Source of the DNA: a virus
Virus record (IMG/VR): IMGVR_UViG_3300044844_000854
Coordinates: 1-64,000 of that record
Length of the DNA: 64,000 nt
Direction: 5' to 3' (one strand)
Under the pieces are notes generated by a model that was given only the letters and a program-made list of their open reading frames with translations, made no database searches and was not told the origin of the DNA. Positions within the stretch are counted from its first letter, which is position 1; every line of letters starts with the position of its first letter. Made by a program: the position numbers and the translations under genes. Shown here in pieces: positions 51,635 to 61,542 of this stretch.

Positions 51635-54600
51635 ATGACAGCTACACACAATACTAGCAAACAAAACAGTCATAAGCCTTATAAGAACTATACACAAGTA
51701 GCTTTCCAACAAGGCAAACCTGTATTAGATTATGAACTTAATGATGCACAATCAGTAGTTTTACAACAAATTACAAGTCACCTACAAACACTTGAACAAT
51801 TTTGTGGTATAGAAACATCACCTAGTGAATTTGCTATTGTTCCATTATCCTTTGCAGATCGTGGTAAGAATGATAGAAATATTTCAAACTTTGGTATCAC
51901 TCTTGGTAGATTACCTACTAAATTTGGTGTGATTGATACTACTCACCTAAAGGAAGTTGGTAAAGGTAATACTATTGCTTTTGACTACCATAGGTTAGAA
52001 TTAAATAACATTCATACAACAGAAGATCATGTTTATGAAAACTACCTACTTAAAGGTAAAATTACAGGATATGATAGTGCAACAAGAGTAATTACAGATG
52101 AACATAAGGACTTTTCTAAGACTCACCTTGATTTAGTTCAAACTACTAAGCAATACACTTTATCACATTCAGATACAGATAGTGTTACACTAAATGTAAT
52201 CTCTAATGGTGCAGATATTGTATTTACTAGTTGTGCAAATTCAGGTTTAAATGGAACTAGAAGATCAATCTTATCTATCCCTACAAGTAATTCTATCTAT
52301 ATTGGACTTCCAATTGGTCTTACAGTAGGCGATGAATATGTAATTATCCCCAAGAACAACTTTAGTGCAATTAAAAAATCATTTGATGATGAAACAACAT
52401 TTACAAACACAATTTCAGGTCAAGAGGCTAATCCCATTGTAATCACTTATGTTCAATCATTCATTGAAGATATTGCAAGTGAAGAAGATGAAGAAATTAA
52501 ATTAAGTGCAATTGGTATGGAAACTACTCACCGTAAACAACTTAGATGGTGTGTTAGAACTTCTAGAGCATTTTTAAGCTCAACTGATTTAGCAAAACTT
52601 GTATTACAAGAAAACAATGTAAATGTAGGTGTATATTCTAAATATTCAAGAGAATTACTTGGTGCATATACACCATTTGAACAACCTGTAGACACATTCT
52701 TAGACACATTCTTAAACACACAATCTGAACTACAAGAAAACGGGGATTTAAAAACACCTTTAGCAACACAGGTAATGCCTATATCATTAAAACTAGGCAA
52801 TTTAGAAGCACCTGAATTATCTCAAAGCTATAACAATGTATACCAAAGCAAAGGTATCTCTAGTCAATCCTTCTTTGTTAAGAATAGAGCAAGTGTATTA
52901 TCTATCAAAACACTAAAGGCAGTTCTATTACAGGTATTACAAGGCAACACATCACTTAATACAGAAGATGCTTTAGGTAGTGAATTTGACATCTCTATTC
53001 TACAGGTACATACTGCATCATCTAAAAGAGAAGGAAATAGCATAGTACGAAATGATACTCTTTCACCTTATTTGTATGCAGGTTTTGTGTATGAAACACC
53101 TACTGTAGCTAATACACCTATGGCTATCCCAATGTTTAACCCATTTAAACAAGGTGTACCTGAAGGTTTTCCTGTAATTGTAGATGGTTACTTCTACCAA
53201 CCACCTAGAATTTTTCAATCACAATCAGAAATCTCTACAGAATTATTGCAAGCTAAATCAATGACTTATTCTTTAGGTTATATGCCTGAAAGTGATGATT
53301 TGATTACTTCACTTATGCCATTTAGTGAAAACACAGTATTCCAACCATTCACATTTAGATCAATTGTTCAAAGACAAAATAGTGATCTACAAATTACACC
53401 TATTGCATTTGAAACACTTGGTCAAAAATTAGCATTTAATGATATTTCTGCCATTGCTATGCTAGGTATTGGTAGTGCTTTCTCTATCAGTAATAACACC
53501 ATATTTGACGGATTTACTACTATACCAACTATTTCTGCAACAGGCTTTGATGGAATTGATGTAGGTTTTTCTGGTCAATTATCCACAACACAAAATACTA
53601 TCTTAGGGCTAAACGAATATAGTAAGAATGTATTTGGTGGTATTGTTTTCTCAAATCCAATTCTTGCAGGTGATATTCCTAGCATTGCAACTCAAATCAA
53701 TCACAAAGATAGCACTGATCAAACTTTGGTAGGTTATTATCTTCCTAAGGCAGTTGAAGATCAAGATGGTAATCAAACTCACTTTGTTAGCTATAATGAT
53801 AAAAAACTAGGTTATTCTCTCTATAAAGATGAACAAACTTTAAGAATGAGAGAATTTGAAAATGGTATTTTACAAGCATCTGTTTTTGCAAATACATTCA
53901 ATTTAAGAAAATTAGCAATCAAAACACAAGCATCACTAGAAGCAGATTTATTTACTCTTGATGTTCCACATGCTTTAGATATTTTTAGATCAGGATCAAT
54001 TCAATCTGCTATTTCTCAAGCACAGTATGACAATGCAAATACTCTTTTAGACACTAATCCTGAATATAGTTCTATTGTATATAATGCTATTCAGTTATCT
54101 GCATTCTCTGAAATTGCATTATCTTATGGATCTTCAATATCTGCTTATTTTGGTGTATCTCAATTCCCTGCAATTAGATCATTTCTATCTAATTCAAAGA
54201 TTATGGGTAACTTTTCATCAAGTGCTAATCCACTTAGTAATCTATTTAGTAGCAATATCAATGCATTACCTAGTTTACCATTCACTTTTTGGGGTAATAC
54301 TAACACACTAATCTCATCAAGTAATATTGGCAATTTATCTACTACTACTGTTGATTTAGGTACTGGTACATTTGATGTTGAATCTGTAAATTATCAATCA
54401 GGCAGTGTTTCTTTACAGTCTACTTATCGTGCATTTGATAGATCATACATTCAAAGTAATGATGACTTAGATCAATTACATGATACTCTTTTAGATCATG
54501 AATTAGGTGCTTGGGCAGTAAAGCGAATTTCATTTGATCAATTCCATACAAACACTTCTTTAGATGCATTACAATCTACATCTACATTTAGCAATAGAAA

Positions 54601-57600
54601 TACATCTGCATCGCTAAGATACCATGTAGGCGATTTCTATCCAGGTGAAGTAGATGCAAGGGGTATTCCTAGAAATCTTTTGGTAGATACTCTTAATCTC
54701 TATGTTAAATTAGAGCCACTACCTTTAGTGCATTGGTATACTATGCCTAAACACCAACATTCTGTTCTTGAGGGTAGCTTAGATGTAAGTGAGGCTATTG
54801 CAACATTGCTTGATATTTCTCATTCAAGAGGTATTCCTGATCACTTATTTAATTTGGGTAAGCAATTTACAACTAAACATATTGATAGTCAAAACACAAT
54901 TGTAGATAAAGCAGCACTTAATGTTGACTATTTCTTAAATAAAGCAAACACAGATAATCTAAACCTTGCATCAGGTTTTGATCAAGCTAATGATAAGACA
55001 AGTGGATTTATCTCTTTTGAATTTTCAGGAACTAATAATTCTCAGAATGGATATAGTGTTGTTAAAAACATTATCCCATCTTGGTTAGGTAGTAATTTTG
55101 CAAGCACACTACCTGGATTTGGATTATCTGCAAGAACAACACTTAATGAATCAGAAAAACAAGACCTTAGAAATAGTACTGCATCTAATAGTTTACTTAG
55201 CTATGCAAACACTAATTTAAATGTAGGTGATATTGATCCTATGGGTATCTCATTACCTAATCAAGCACAACCATTTATTCATTGGTATCACCCAAATATG
55301 GATAATATTAAATCTAAGAGTGCTACGATCTATACAAGTCCTTCATTTACTATTCCTGAAATGCAGATGTATGCAAAATGGGGTAGAAGATCATTGGTTA
55401 TTCCTGCATTAGTGCCTATGTCAACTAGTAATGATATTGCACAAGCATCTTTTCAAGGTTTATTTCAATCTGTAGGTGGTGGATATTCTACAAATATTCC
55501 TGCTGATGGTGATAATGATGGTATTCTTATCAATAATGCAGGTATACCTACTACTGATGTATTCGATTTTACTTCTAGCATTGGTGGATTAAATGTAATT
55601 ACCAAGTTCGACGGTGTTGAGCTTAGAACTATTGACGATCCACAATTATTAGCAGATGGTTACAATGCATCTATATATGCTGATACTTATACACATCATT
55701 CTAGTGGTTTAAATGGTAAATTTATTTTATCAGATAGACAACCTGATGGCACAAATACAGATATTGCACAAAATCAGGACTACTACAATAAATTCCCAAT
55801 GACACTAAACACCACTAGATTAAAGGTACAACAATCATTAGATTATACACCAAGTCAGGTTAGTGGTTTCATTAAACAAATTACACAAAGATCAGGTAAT
55901 CCAAGACCTGTATATTTACCTGCAAGTGCATATTTTTATAATAATGCTGTTACAAATACGGATAATGCAGGCACACTAACTGTAGATGAAACAATTACTA
56001 ATGGATCTGCAATATCTTCTCGCGTAGATGCAATGCAAACAGGCATGGGATTTCACCCTGCAATCAATTGGATTGGTAAATCATTTGCTGATATTAGACA
56101 AACAATCGCTACATCAGTAGGATTTGATGCATATAACAAAAAAGAATTTGATTTTAGATCATTCCCAACAGATGAAGATCAATTAATTTTTGAGCCTGCA
56201 ATTAGAAATGCAAATCAAACAATTCATACTGGTATTGCATCATTCAAAGGTATGCTTGGCACAGAAGAAGCATGGTCTACACCTGCAATGAGAGCTTGCT
56301 TATCTACTGAAACTGTAGCTTACTTGAACTTTATGACTAAGACATACACATTTATTCCAGGTCATGATAGTATTCACCCTTATGATGATGTTAGCTATTT
56401 TGCTGACTCTAAGGCAACACCTGTATGGCTTACAACATTAAAATCAGGTCTTGATAAAGTACCAGGTAAAGGTGTTGCTAAGGATACTGATACTGCTTAT
56501 GCAGGTAGTATGGGTACAAATATGCATACAACAGGTGCATCATTATTTATTGATGATTTGGTCTTTGGTGTAAATCGTGGCACATATCGTGATGCAAATG
56601 GTAATCCTGCTAGTGATTTATTTGAACTTGCATCTAAGAAAATTATTGAAGGACTTGCAAGTGGCATACAATCTTTTCAAGCTAAAGCTATTAAATATAC
56701 ACCAATTATCAATGCATTCTCTAAGGGTAGTATGCAGACCAAATTGCTATATAATTGTTCTTTAAGAGTATTACACTCTAGACCAAATAGCTCTAAGGTA
56801 GGACAATCTACTGCACCTAGATCACTTACAGAGATGTTTTTATGTGTTGATGGTGAAAATAATAGATTGATTGCATTACCTAGATCAACTATGGATAAAG
56901 CAGAATACAAGCCATATATTCATGTTCAAGGTATCTCTAAGGCTCTCAATCATGATTATGTAGCAACTAGTGAAGATCACCCAAATCACAAGTATATGCA
57001 ACATTTAGATAGCATGATTAGTGATACACTTGGTATTGGTCAATCATTTGATAATGCTACACCATTTATCTCTGAGCAACCATTGGCATATAAGAATGCA
57101 ATTCCTTTAGCTAGTTTTGTTGAAACTGATCCTTGTAGTTGTGAAGGTGAACCATTAAGACAGGTAACATCACAAGATTATACTACTGCTAGAAATGGTG
57201 ATACATTCAATGCAGATCCATTTGATTTTGCATATGATAGATCAACTAAAGTAACACTAGATGAGACAAATTTAAGTGGCATCAATCCAATGATTTCTGC
57301 AAGTTCAAGCAATAGTGGTGTTGAATATGAATTGCTATCATCTCTTAGTGCTTTACACCAACAAGCTAGTGATATTGGATTGACTGCAAATATTGGTAAG
57401 AGTACTCATGCAAACTCATACACACTACAGGATTTAATTCCTACTGCAAATGAGATGACATTGCCAGGTGATCATGAGATTACATTTGTTCTCTACACAG
57501 GTAAGCATGGTCAAATGTATGTAGAAGATATGTTAGAGTCATTTAATCCCAATGTTGCAGGATGTCATATTAAGGCAACTATTGAGATCAACAGACCAAC

Positions 57601-57733
57601 ACAATACATTTCATCTACTGCACAAGAGAATGTACACTATGGTAAGACACTTGATGGACAACCAATTGAAACATACAAGATTGCAGGTGGTACACCACAA
57701 ATTCTTACAGATATGACTGTAGTTACTCTTTGA
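51635..57733 (+). CDS. Giant tail/baseplate peripheral protein, 2032 aa
   Basis: The N-terminus (YTQVAFQQGKPVLDYELNDA at about 20-39) resembles the QQGRPVLDxELN motif of baseplate-associated proteins that dock large fibre or adhesin structures. The following 1980 residues are Ser-, Thr-, Asn- and Asp-rich beta-type sequence with no repeat unit easily seen. An acidic DGDNDGI loop at about 1288-1294 looks like a calcium-binding site. A Cys-rich patch ETDPCSCEGEPL lies at about 1830. No signal, membrane segment or known enzyme domain is seen. Probably a host-recognition structure, by size and place. Confidence 0.8.
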   Translation: MTATHNTSKQNSHKPYKNYTQVAFQQGKPVLDYELNDAQSVVLQQITSHLQTLEQFCGIETSPSEFAIVPLSFADRGKNDRNISNFGITLGRLPTKFGVIDTTHLKEVGKGNTIAFDYHRLELNNIHTTEDHVYENYLLKGKITGYDSATRVITDEHKDFSKTHLDLVQTTKQYTLSHSDTDSVTLNVISNGADIVFTSCANSGLNGTRRSILSIPTSNSIYIGLPIGLTVGDEYVIIPKNNFSAIKKSFDDETTFTNTISGQEANPIVITYVQSFIEDIASEEDEEIKLSAIGMETTHRKQLRWCVRTSRAFLSSTDLAKLVLQENNVNVGVYSKYSRELLGAYTPFEQPVDTFLDTFLNTQSELQENGDLKTPLATQVMPISLKLGNLEAPELSQSYNNVYQSKGISSQSFFVKNRASVLSIKTLKAVLLQVLQGNTSLNTEDALGSEFDISILQVHTASSKREGNSIVRNDTLSPYLYAGFVYETPTVANTPMAIPMFNPFKQGVPEGFPVIVDGYFYQPPRIFQSQSEISTELLQAKSMTYSLGYMPESDDLITSLMPFSENTVFQPFTFRSIVQRQNSDLQITPIAFETLGQKLAFNDISAIAMLGIGSAFSISNNTIFDGFTTIPTISATGFDGIDVGFSGQLSTTQNTILGLNEYSKNVFGGIVFSNPILAGDIPSIATQINHKDSTDQTLVGYYLPKAVEDQDGNQTHFVSYNDKKLGYSLYKDEQTLRMREFENGILQASVFANTFNLRKLAIKTQASLEADLFTLDVPHALDIFRSGSIQSAISQAQYDNANTLLDTNPEYSSIVYNAIQLSAFSEIALSYGSSISAYFGVSQFPAIRSFLSNSKIMGNFSSSANPLSNLFSSNINALPSLPFTFWGNTNTLISSSNIGNLSTTTVDLGTGTFDVESVNYQSGSVSLQSTYRAFDRSYIQSNDDLDQLHDTLLDHELGAWAVKRISFDQFHTNTSLDALQSTSTFSNRNTSASLRYHVGDFYPGEVDARGIPRNLLVDTLNLYVKLEPLPLVHWYTMPKHQHSVLEGSLDVSEAIATLLDISHSRGIPDHLFNLGKQFTTKHIDSQNTIVDKAALNVDYFLNKANTDNLNLASGFDQANDKTSGFISFEFSGTNNSQNGYSVVKNIIPSWLGSNFASTLPGFGLSARTTLNESEKQDLRNSTASNSLLSYANTNLNVGDIDPMGISLPNQAQPFIHWYHPNMDNIKSKSATIYTSPSFTIPEMQMYAKWGRRSLVIPALVPMSTSNDIAQASFQGLFQSVGGGYSTNIPADGDNDGILINNAGIPTTDVFDFTSSIGGLNVITKFDGVELRTIDDPQLLADGYNASIYADTYTHHSSGLNGKFILSDRQPDGTNTDIAQNQDYYNKFPMTLNTTRLKVQQSLDYTPSQVSGFIKQITQRSGNPRPVYLPASAYFYNNAVTNTDNAGTLTVDETITNGSAISSRVDAMQTGMGFHPAINWIGKSFADIRQTIATSVGFDAYNKKEFDFRSFPTDEDQLIFEPAIRNANQTIHTGIASFKGMLGTEEAWSTPAMRACLSTETVAYLNFMTKTYTFIPGHDSIHPYDDVSYFADSKATPVWLTTLKSGLDKVPGKGVAKDTDTAYAGSMGTNMHTTGASLFIDDLVFGVNRGTYRDANGNPASDLFELASKKIIEGLASGIQSFQAKAIKYTPIINAFSKGSMQTKLLYNCSLRVLHSRPNSSKVGQSTAPRSLTEMFLCVDGENNRLIALPRSTMDKAEYKPYIHVQGISKALNHDYVATSEDHPNHKYMQHLDSMISDTLGIGQSFDNATPFISEQPLAYKNAIPLASFVETDPCSCEGEPLRQVTSQDYTTARNGDTFNADPFDFAYDRSTKVTLDETNLSGINPMISASSSNSGVEYELLSSLSALHQQASDIGLTANIGKSTHANSYTLQDLIPTANEMTLPGDHEITFVLYTGKHGQMYVEDMLESFNPNVAGCHIKATIEINRPTQYISSTAQENVHYGKTLDGQPIETYKIAGGTPQILTDMTVVTL

Positions 57734-57822
57734 TAAATAAGCTAAAATAAGAATATTGATTGAATTTCTTTTAGATAAGGTATAATATCTCTGTATCACA
57801 TTAAAAAACGGAGATAGAAAAA

Positions 57823-58197
57823 ATGGCAGCAATTCCTTACGATAGTCCATATAAGGCTACAACTAAAGAAATTACATGGGATACAACAAATCCATTAAAC
57901 TTAACAACAGATGCAAAATTAGATGGCACAAGAGCATTTAGATTAGCCGTATCATCTTTGCCTGCAGGAGCAACAATCTCTTTACAAGGTGCATTGATTG
58001 AAACACCATCTTTAGATGCACATTGGTCAACCATTTCTAGCTTGACTTCAAGTGGATTTATTACTGATTTTGATAATCACTATAAGATTATGCCACATAA
58101 GGTTAGATTAAAACAAACTGCAGGTGCTACTACATCAAATGCTACTAAAGTGCTTGTTGTATCTAAGCATATTCCACCTGAATTAACTAAGCCTTAA
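57823..58197 (+). CDS. Small structural protein, 124 aa
   Basis: Not recognised. CGGAG with its C 14 bases upstream fixes the start. The sequence is strand-like (KATTKEITWDTTNPLNL, GATISLQGALIETPSL) and ends HIPPELTKP. A -10-like TATAAT at 57781-57786 lies 35 bases upstream with a weak -35. It follows the giant tail gene and is probably part of the tail-tip or fibre set. Confidence 0.72.
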   Translation: MAAIPYDSPYKATTKEITWDTTNPLNLTTDAKLDGTRAFRLAVSSLPAGATISLQGALIETPSLDAHWSTISSLTSSGFITDFDNHYKIMPHKVRLKQTAGATTSNATKVLVVSKHIPPELTKP

Positions 58198-58227
58198 TAG
58201 ATAGCATAAAAAAACGGAGATTACAAA

Positions 58228-58824
58228 ATGGAAAAGATTTTAGAATTCTTAGCTAAACAATACTTAAAGACTAATAACATTGCACCTACTACAAGTGATT
58301 TGATTTCATTGTTAGAAATCTGTCAACAAGAAAGCACATACTCTCAAGCAGTGCAAGCAAAGATTTTGGATATTCAAAAACCTGTATCTGTTATTCAGCA
58401 AGTAGGTAGTAATGCGATTGCTAAATTTAAAACAATCATTGTAAATGGCAAGAAAGTACAAGTACCTGTTCAAGGTGGCACAACTACTACTGCTACTACT
58501 AAGGTTGTTGATAAGAGTAGCCCAAATGGTGCTATTGCATTGATTGATATTATTAAAGGTGCTACAGGTGATACACTAATCAATAGTGATGTATCTAAAT
58601 GGCTTGTGGATAGTCCAAAAACTATGGAACTTCCCTTTAGTGATTTTGTTCTTACTAGTGATATTGTTGTATTTACTCAAGGTAATACTACTTGTTTTGG
58701 TATTACTACTAAGCCTATTACAAGTGAATTACTAGAAGTATTTGTATGGATTTCTAAGCCACAAGTTTTATCCATTCCGTTTTCTTCTGTATCTAAAGTA
58801 TATCGTTTATTACAAGAACCATAA
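58228..58824 (+). CDS. Hypothetical protein, 198 aa
   Basis: Not recognised. CGGAG with its C 13 bases upstream fixes the start. The N-terminal 50 residues are helical (LEFLAKQYLKTNNIAPTTSD), followed by a Thr/Val-rich linker (GGTTTTATTKVVDK) and a strand-rich second half. A reversed CGGA element (TCCG at 58776) occurs near the 3' end. It lies just before the holin candidate. Confidence 0.72.
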   Translation: MEKILEFLAKQYLKTNNIAPTTSDLISLLEICQQESTYSQAVQAKILDIQKPVSVIQQVGSNAIAKFKTIIVNGKKVQVPVQGGTTTTATTKVVDKSSPNGAIALIDIIKGATGDTLINSDVSKWLVDSPKTMELPFSDFVLTSDIVVFTQGNTTCFGITTKPITSELLEVFVWISKPQVLSIPFSSVSKVYRLLQEP

Positions 58825-58848
58825 GCATAAAAAACGGAGAATAACAAA

Positions 58849-59217
58849 ATGACTATGACTACAATATTAGAACAATTACTACCTATTATGGGTACTGTTG
58901 TAAGTGCAATTGTTTCTTATGTACTCACTCTTCTAGCTAAGAGATACCAACTACAATTAAGCAATGAACAAGAAACTCAATTAAGACTTACTGTTCGTTC
59001 TGCTATTGCAGGTGCTGAAGAATGGGGTGCAAGAAAAATGAATGTTGAAAAACTTGATTATGTTAGTGGTAAGGAAAAGGCAGATTATGCTTTAGCTATC
59101 ATTAAGAGTTTATACCCAAAAGCAGAACAAGAAGATATGTTAAAGCTGATTGACTGTGAAATTGCTACTATGCAAGACTTGGGTGCAACTAAAAGAAAAA
59201 TCGACATTGAAATCTAA
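58849..59217 (+). CDS. Holin, LLH-like, 122 aa
   Basis: Holins make membrane lesions that time lysis. One N-terminal membrane segment at about 10-29 (LLPIMGTVVSAIVSYVLTLL) is followed by a Lys/Arg patch and a soluble part with AIAGAEEWGARK and KEKADYALAIIKSLYPKAE, the layout of LLH-family (Phage_holin_6_1-like) proteins. Length is as expected. CGGAG with its C 14 bases upstream sets the ATG. The 43-residue membrane peptide at 59228 follows. Confidence 0.72.
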   Translation: MTMTTILEQLLPIMGTVVSAIVSYVLTLLAKRYQLQLSNEQETQLRLTVRSAIAGAEEWGARKMNVEKLDYVSGKEKADYALAIIKSLYPKAEQEDMLKLIDCEIATMQDLGATKRKIDIEI

Positions 59218-59227
59218 GGTATAATAA

Positions 59228-59359
59228 ATGATAACAAGCATTGTCACTATCTTAGCTACTGCACTTACACCTGTTATTGTTAAGGCTATTGAAAAAGCAC
59301 TTGATTTAGATAAGCCTACTACCAAAAAACCTACTAAAAAGAAAAAAACGGAAGGTTAA
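59228..59359 (+). CDS. Small membrane protein downstream of the holin, 43 aa
   Basis: An ATG at 59228 with AAGG nine bases upstream opens a 43-codon frame: MITSIVTILATALTPVIVKA is a likely membrane segment, then a Lys/Thr-rich end (KKPTKKKKTEG). It starts ten bases after the holin stop. The A-run/CGGA element at 59349 is the coding sequence of its last residues and the leader of the next gene. A second holin, antiholin or lysis regulator would fit; there is no direct evidence of activity. Confidence 0.6.
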   Translation: MITSIVTILATALTPVIVKAIEKALDLDKPTTKKPTKKKKTEG

Positions 59360-59361
59360 AA

Positions 59362-59706
59362 ATGGCAGGATTACATAACATAGAAATCATACAAGGATCA
59401 ACATTTACACTAGAGATACAATGGAAAGATGCAGATGATACACCTATCTCTTTAGATGGATTTCAAATTCATATGCAAATTAGAAAATCTTTTGAAGATA
59501 ACTCTACACCACTTGTTGATTTATCTCTAGGTAATGGTATAACTCTTACAGGTGAAATTGGTGGACTTAAAATCACAATTCCACATACTGTTACTAGAAA
59601 TATTACACAATCCACAGCAAAGTATGATATAGAAATTACTACACCTGATGAAGTAATCAATCTTCTTCGTGGCAATGTAAATATCATAGGAGAAATTACA
59701 AGATGA
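59362..59706 (+). CDS. Phage tail-associated small protein, 114 aa
   Basis: The order GSTFTLEIQWKDADDTPISL, LDGFQIHMQIRKSFED, a GLKITIPHTVTRNITQS block, and YDIEITTPDEVINLLRGNVN resembles the beta-sandwich BppU-N-type domain common near phage tail fibres. CGGA with its C 13 bases upstream fixes the start. It overlaps the next gene by 4 bases (ATGA). Confidence 0.65.
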   Translation: MAGLHNIEIIQGSTFTLEIQWKDADDTPISLDGFQIHMQIRKSFEDNSTPLVDLSLGNGITLTGEIGGLKITIPHTVTRNITQSTAKYDIEITTPDEVINLLRGNVNIIGEITR

Positions 59707-60041
59707 GTATCGTAACAAATCCATCTAAAGGTATTGTTGTTATTAAAGAACGAGGATTAAGAGGTGCTACAGGTCCATCTTCTGTATCTTCCGAACGGAT
59801 TGAGATTACGGTTTCAAATCCTATTCCACAACCATACACTTATGTTTTTCCTAAGAATATTAGTACAGATGCTAATATGTCACCCCTTGTTCAGGTAGAA
59901 TTGAATGGATTATCTGCTGTTCTTACAGATGATTTTACAGTCGATTTAAATACTAGAACATTTACTTGGACTTCACCTATTACACTTATCGCAAATGATA
60001 AGCTAGTTATTAGGTATGTTCCATCATCTATCCCTGTTTAA
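59703..60041 (+). CDS. Fibre-associated protein with collagen-like motif, 112 aa
   Basis: Begins MSIVTNPSKGIVVIKERG and contains a short Gly-X-Y stretch (GLRGATGPSSV) like those that trimerise fibres. The second half is strand-like (VQVELNGLSAVLTDDFTV, TLIANDKLVIRYV), as in fibre attachment domains. It is translated from the ATGA overlap with the previous gene. Role inferred from sequence style and place. Confidence 0.65.
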   Translation: MSIVTNPSKGIVVIKERGLRGATGPSSVSSERIEITVSNPIPQPYTYVFPKNISTDANMSPLVQVELNGLSAVLTDDFTVDLNTRTFTWTSPITLIANDKLVIRYVPSSIPV

Positions 60042-60074
60042 AAGACAAACCCTTAAAAAAACGGAGCTTATAAA

Positions 60075-61436
60075 ATGGCACAAATTAGACCAGAGCAAAT
60101 TAAATTAACAGAGAATACACTCTTAGTTGGTGTACTTGAAAACGGTGCAGAAGTAGCTAAAGCATTACCATTAAATACAGACGGTAATGTATCTTTCTCT
60201 ATTGTAGATGGTGCTTTAAAATTATCTGTAGATGCAGGTGGTATTACTGCTACTGAAATTGCAGATGGTACAATCACATCAGAGAAATTCGCACAAGGTG
60301 CAATTACTACAGATGCTATTGATGATTATAGCATTTTACCTGTAAAGCTAACTGCTGATCCTGATGAAACATTTGTATTTCAAACATCAAATCAAGATTG
60401 GAATGATAAAGCAGTTCTTCAAGTTTATGGTATTCCTGTTTCTGATGAAGATGTTGTTAATAAAGCATATGTAGATAGTGTTGCAACAGGTCTTGATTTT
60501 AAAGAAAGTGTTATCCTTGCTTTAGATTATGATGTAGATGCATTAAATGGTCTTTTTGCAAATCCTGATCAATCCTTAATTACAAGTGCAGGTGCTGAAT
60601 ATCGTTTATTGCTTTTAGGTCAAAATAATCCTATTGAAAACGGTATCTATCAAGTACAAACATGGACTAACGGTGGTAATGATATTGCTATTATCAGAGC
60701 CCAAGATGCAGATTCATCTTCTGAATTAAATACAGGTGCATTTGTATATGTTGAAGCAGGAGAATATCAAGGTGCAGGCTATGTCTTACAAGCTAATCAA
60801 GACGGTACTTCACCACAAGTAGGTGTAGATGCAATTAACTTTGTTCAATTTAACGGTGCTACATCTCTTACTGCAGGTGAAGGTATCACTAAGCCAGCTG
60901 CAAATACAATTGCAGTAAAGATTGATGCAAATTCAAGTGCATTACAATTCTTAAATGATAACTCTTTAGCTTTAAGCATCAATTCAAATGCATTAAGTAT
61001 TGATCAAAATGGATTATCTATTATTTGTACTACAGGATCAGGTATTCAAGTAGGTGGTAATGGATTAGAACTTATCATTGATGAAAATTCTGTTATTGTA
61101 AATCAAGCTAATGAATTACAAGCAGCTATTATGCATTCATCTACACTTTCAGGTGCATTCCAATCAGGCACAGGTGTAACAGGTTATTCTGTATCTCGTG
61201 ATCCTATTAGCGATGGTAAATTCTTATTGCTTGTAAATGGTATTGCACAAAGACTTGGTGATGGCACTTCTGTTGGTTGTGATGCATTCTTCTGTGTAGG
61301 TGTAGGCAACCAATCACCACTCAATCTATCTCAAGTTCTTGCAGGTCATGCTCTTTATTGGAATACAAGTGTTGCAGGTTTTGCTCTTGAAGGTACTGAT
61401 TATATTGACTTAATCTATCAAACAAATGACTACTAA
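60075..61436 (+). CDS. Tail fibre protein, 453 aa
   Basis: Fibre hallmarks are present: ITATEIADGTITSEKFAQGA and IDDYSILPVKLT near the N-terminus, then the common VVNKAYVDSVATGLDFKESV (about 132-151). A following beta region (GIYQVQTWTNGGND, GAFVYVEAGEYQGAGYVL) is typical of attachment and receptor domains. Beyond about 270 the sequence turns Asn/Ser-rich with repeats of LSIN and LSIDQ. CGGAG with its C 13 bases upstream sets the start. Host-receptor binding is inferred. Confidence 0.82.
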   Translation: MAQIRPEQIKLTENTLLVGVLENGAEVAKALPLNTDGNVSFSIVDGALKLSVDAGGITATEIADGTITSEKFAQGAITTDAIDDYSILPVKLTADPDETFVFQTSNQDWNDKAVLQVYGIPVSDEDVVNKAYVDSVATGLDFKESVILALDYDVDALNGLFANPDQSLITSAGAEYRLLLLGQNNPIENGIYQVQTWTNGGNDIAIIRAQDADSSSELNTGAFVYVEAGEYQGAGYVLQANQDGTSPQVGVDAINFVQFNGATSLTAGEGITKPAANTIAVKIDANSSALQFLNDNSLALSINSNALSIDQNGLSIICTTGSGIQVGGNGLELIIDENSVIVNQANELQAAIMHSSTLSGAFQSGTGVTGYSVSRDPISDGKFLLLVNGIAQRLGDGTSVGCDAFFCVGVGNQSPLNLSQVLAGHALYWNTSVAGFALEGTDYIDLIYQTNDY

Positions 61437-61488
61437 TATTTAAGATAGATAGATTTAATAGCATAAAAACACAATATCATTTATAATC

Positions 61489-61509
61489 CCTTAGAAATAA
61501 TGCTATATA
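61489..61509 (+). promoter_or_regulatory. Extended -10 promoter candidate before the fibre-tip genes
   Basis: CTTAGAAATAATGCTATATA: a CTTAGA block precedes a TG, one base and TATATA (61504-61509). This is the same layout as at 173-191 and 6329-6347. It drives the gene at 61543 and followers. No good -35 is seen. Confidence 0.45.
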
Positions 61510-61542
61510 TAAGACATTCTAAAAACAAACTAAGGAGATTAT

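Noticed and set aside
59140-59724. Minus-strand ORFs around the holin and BppU-like genes
   Set aside because: Antisense shadows of better supported + genes.
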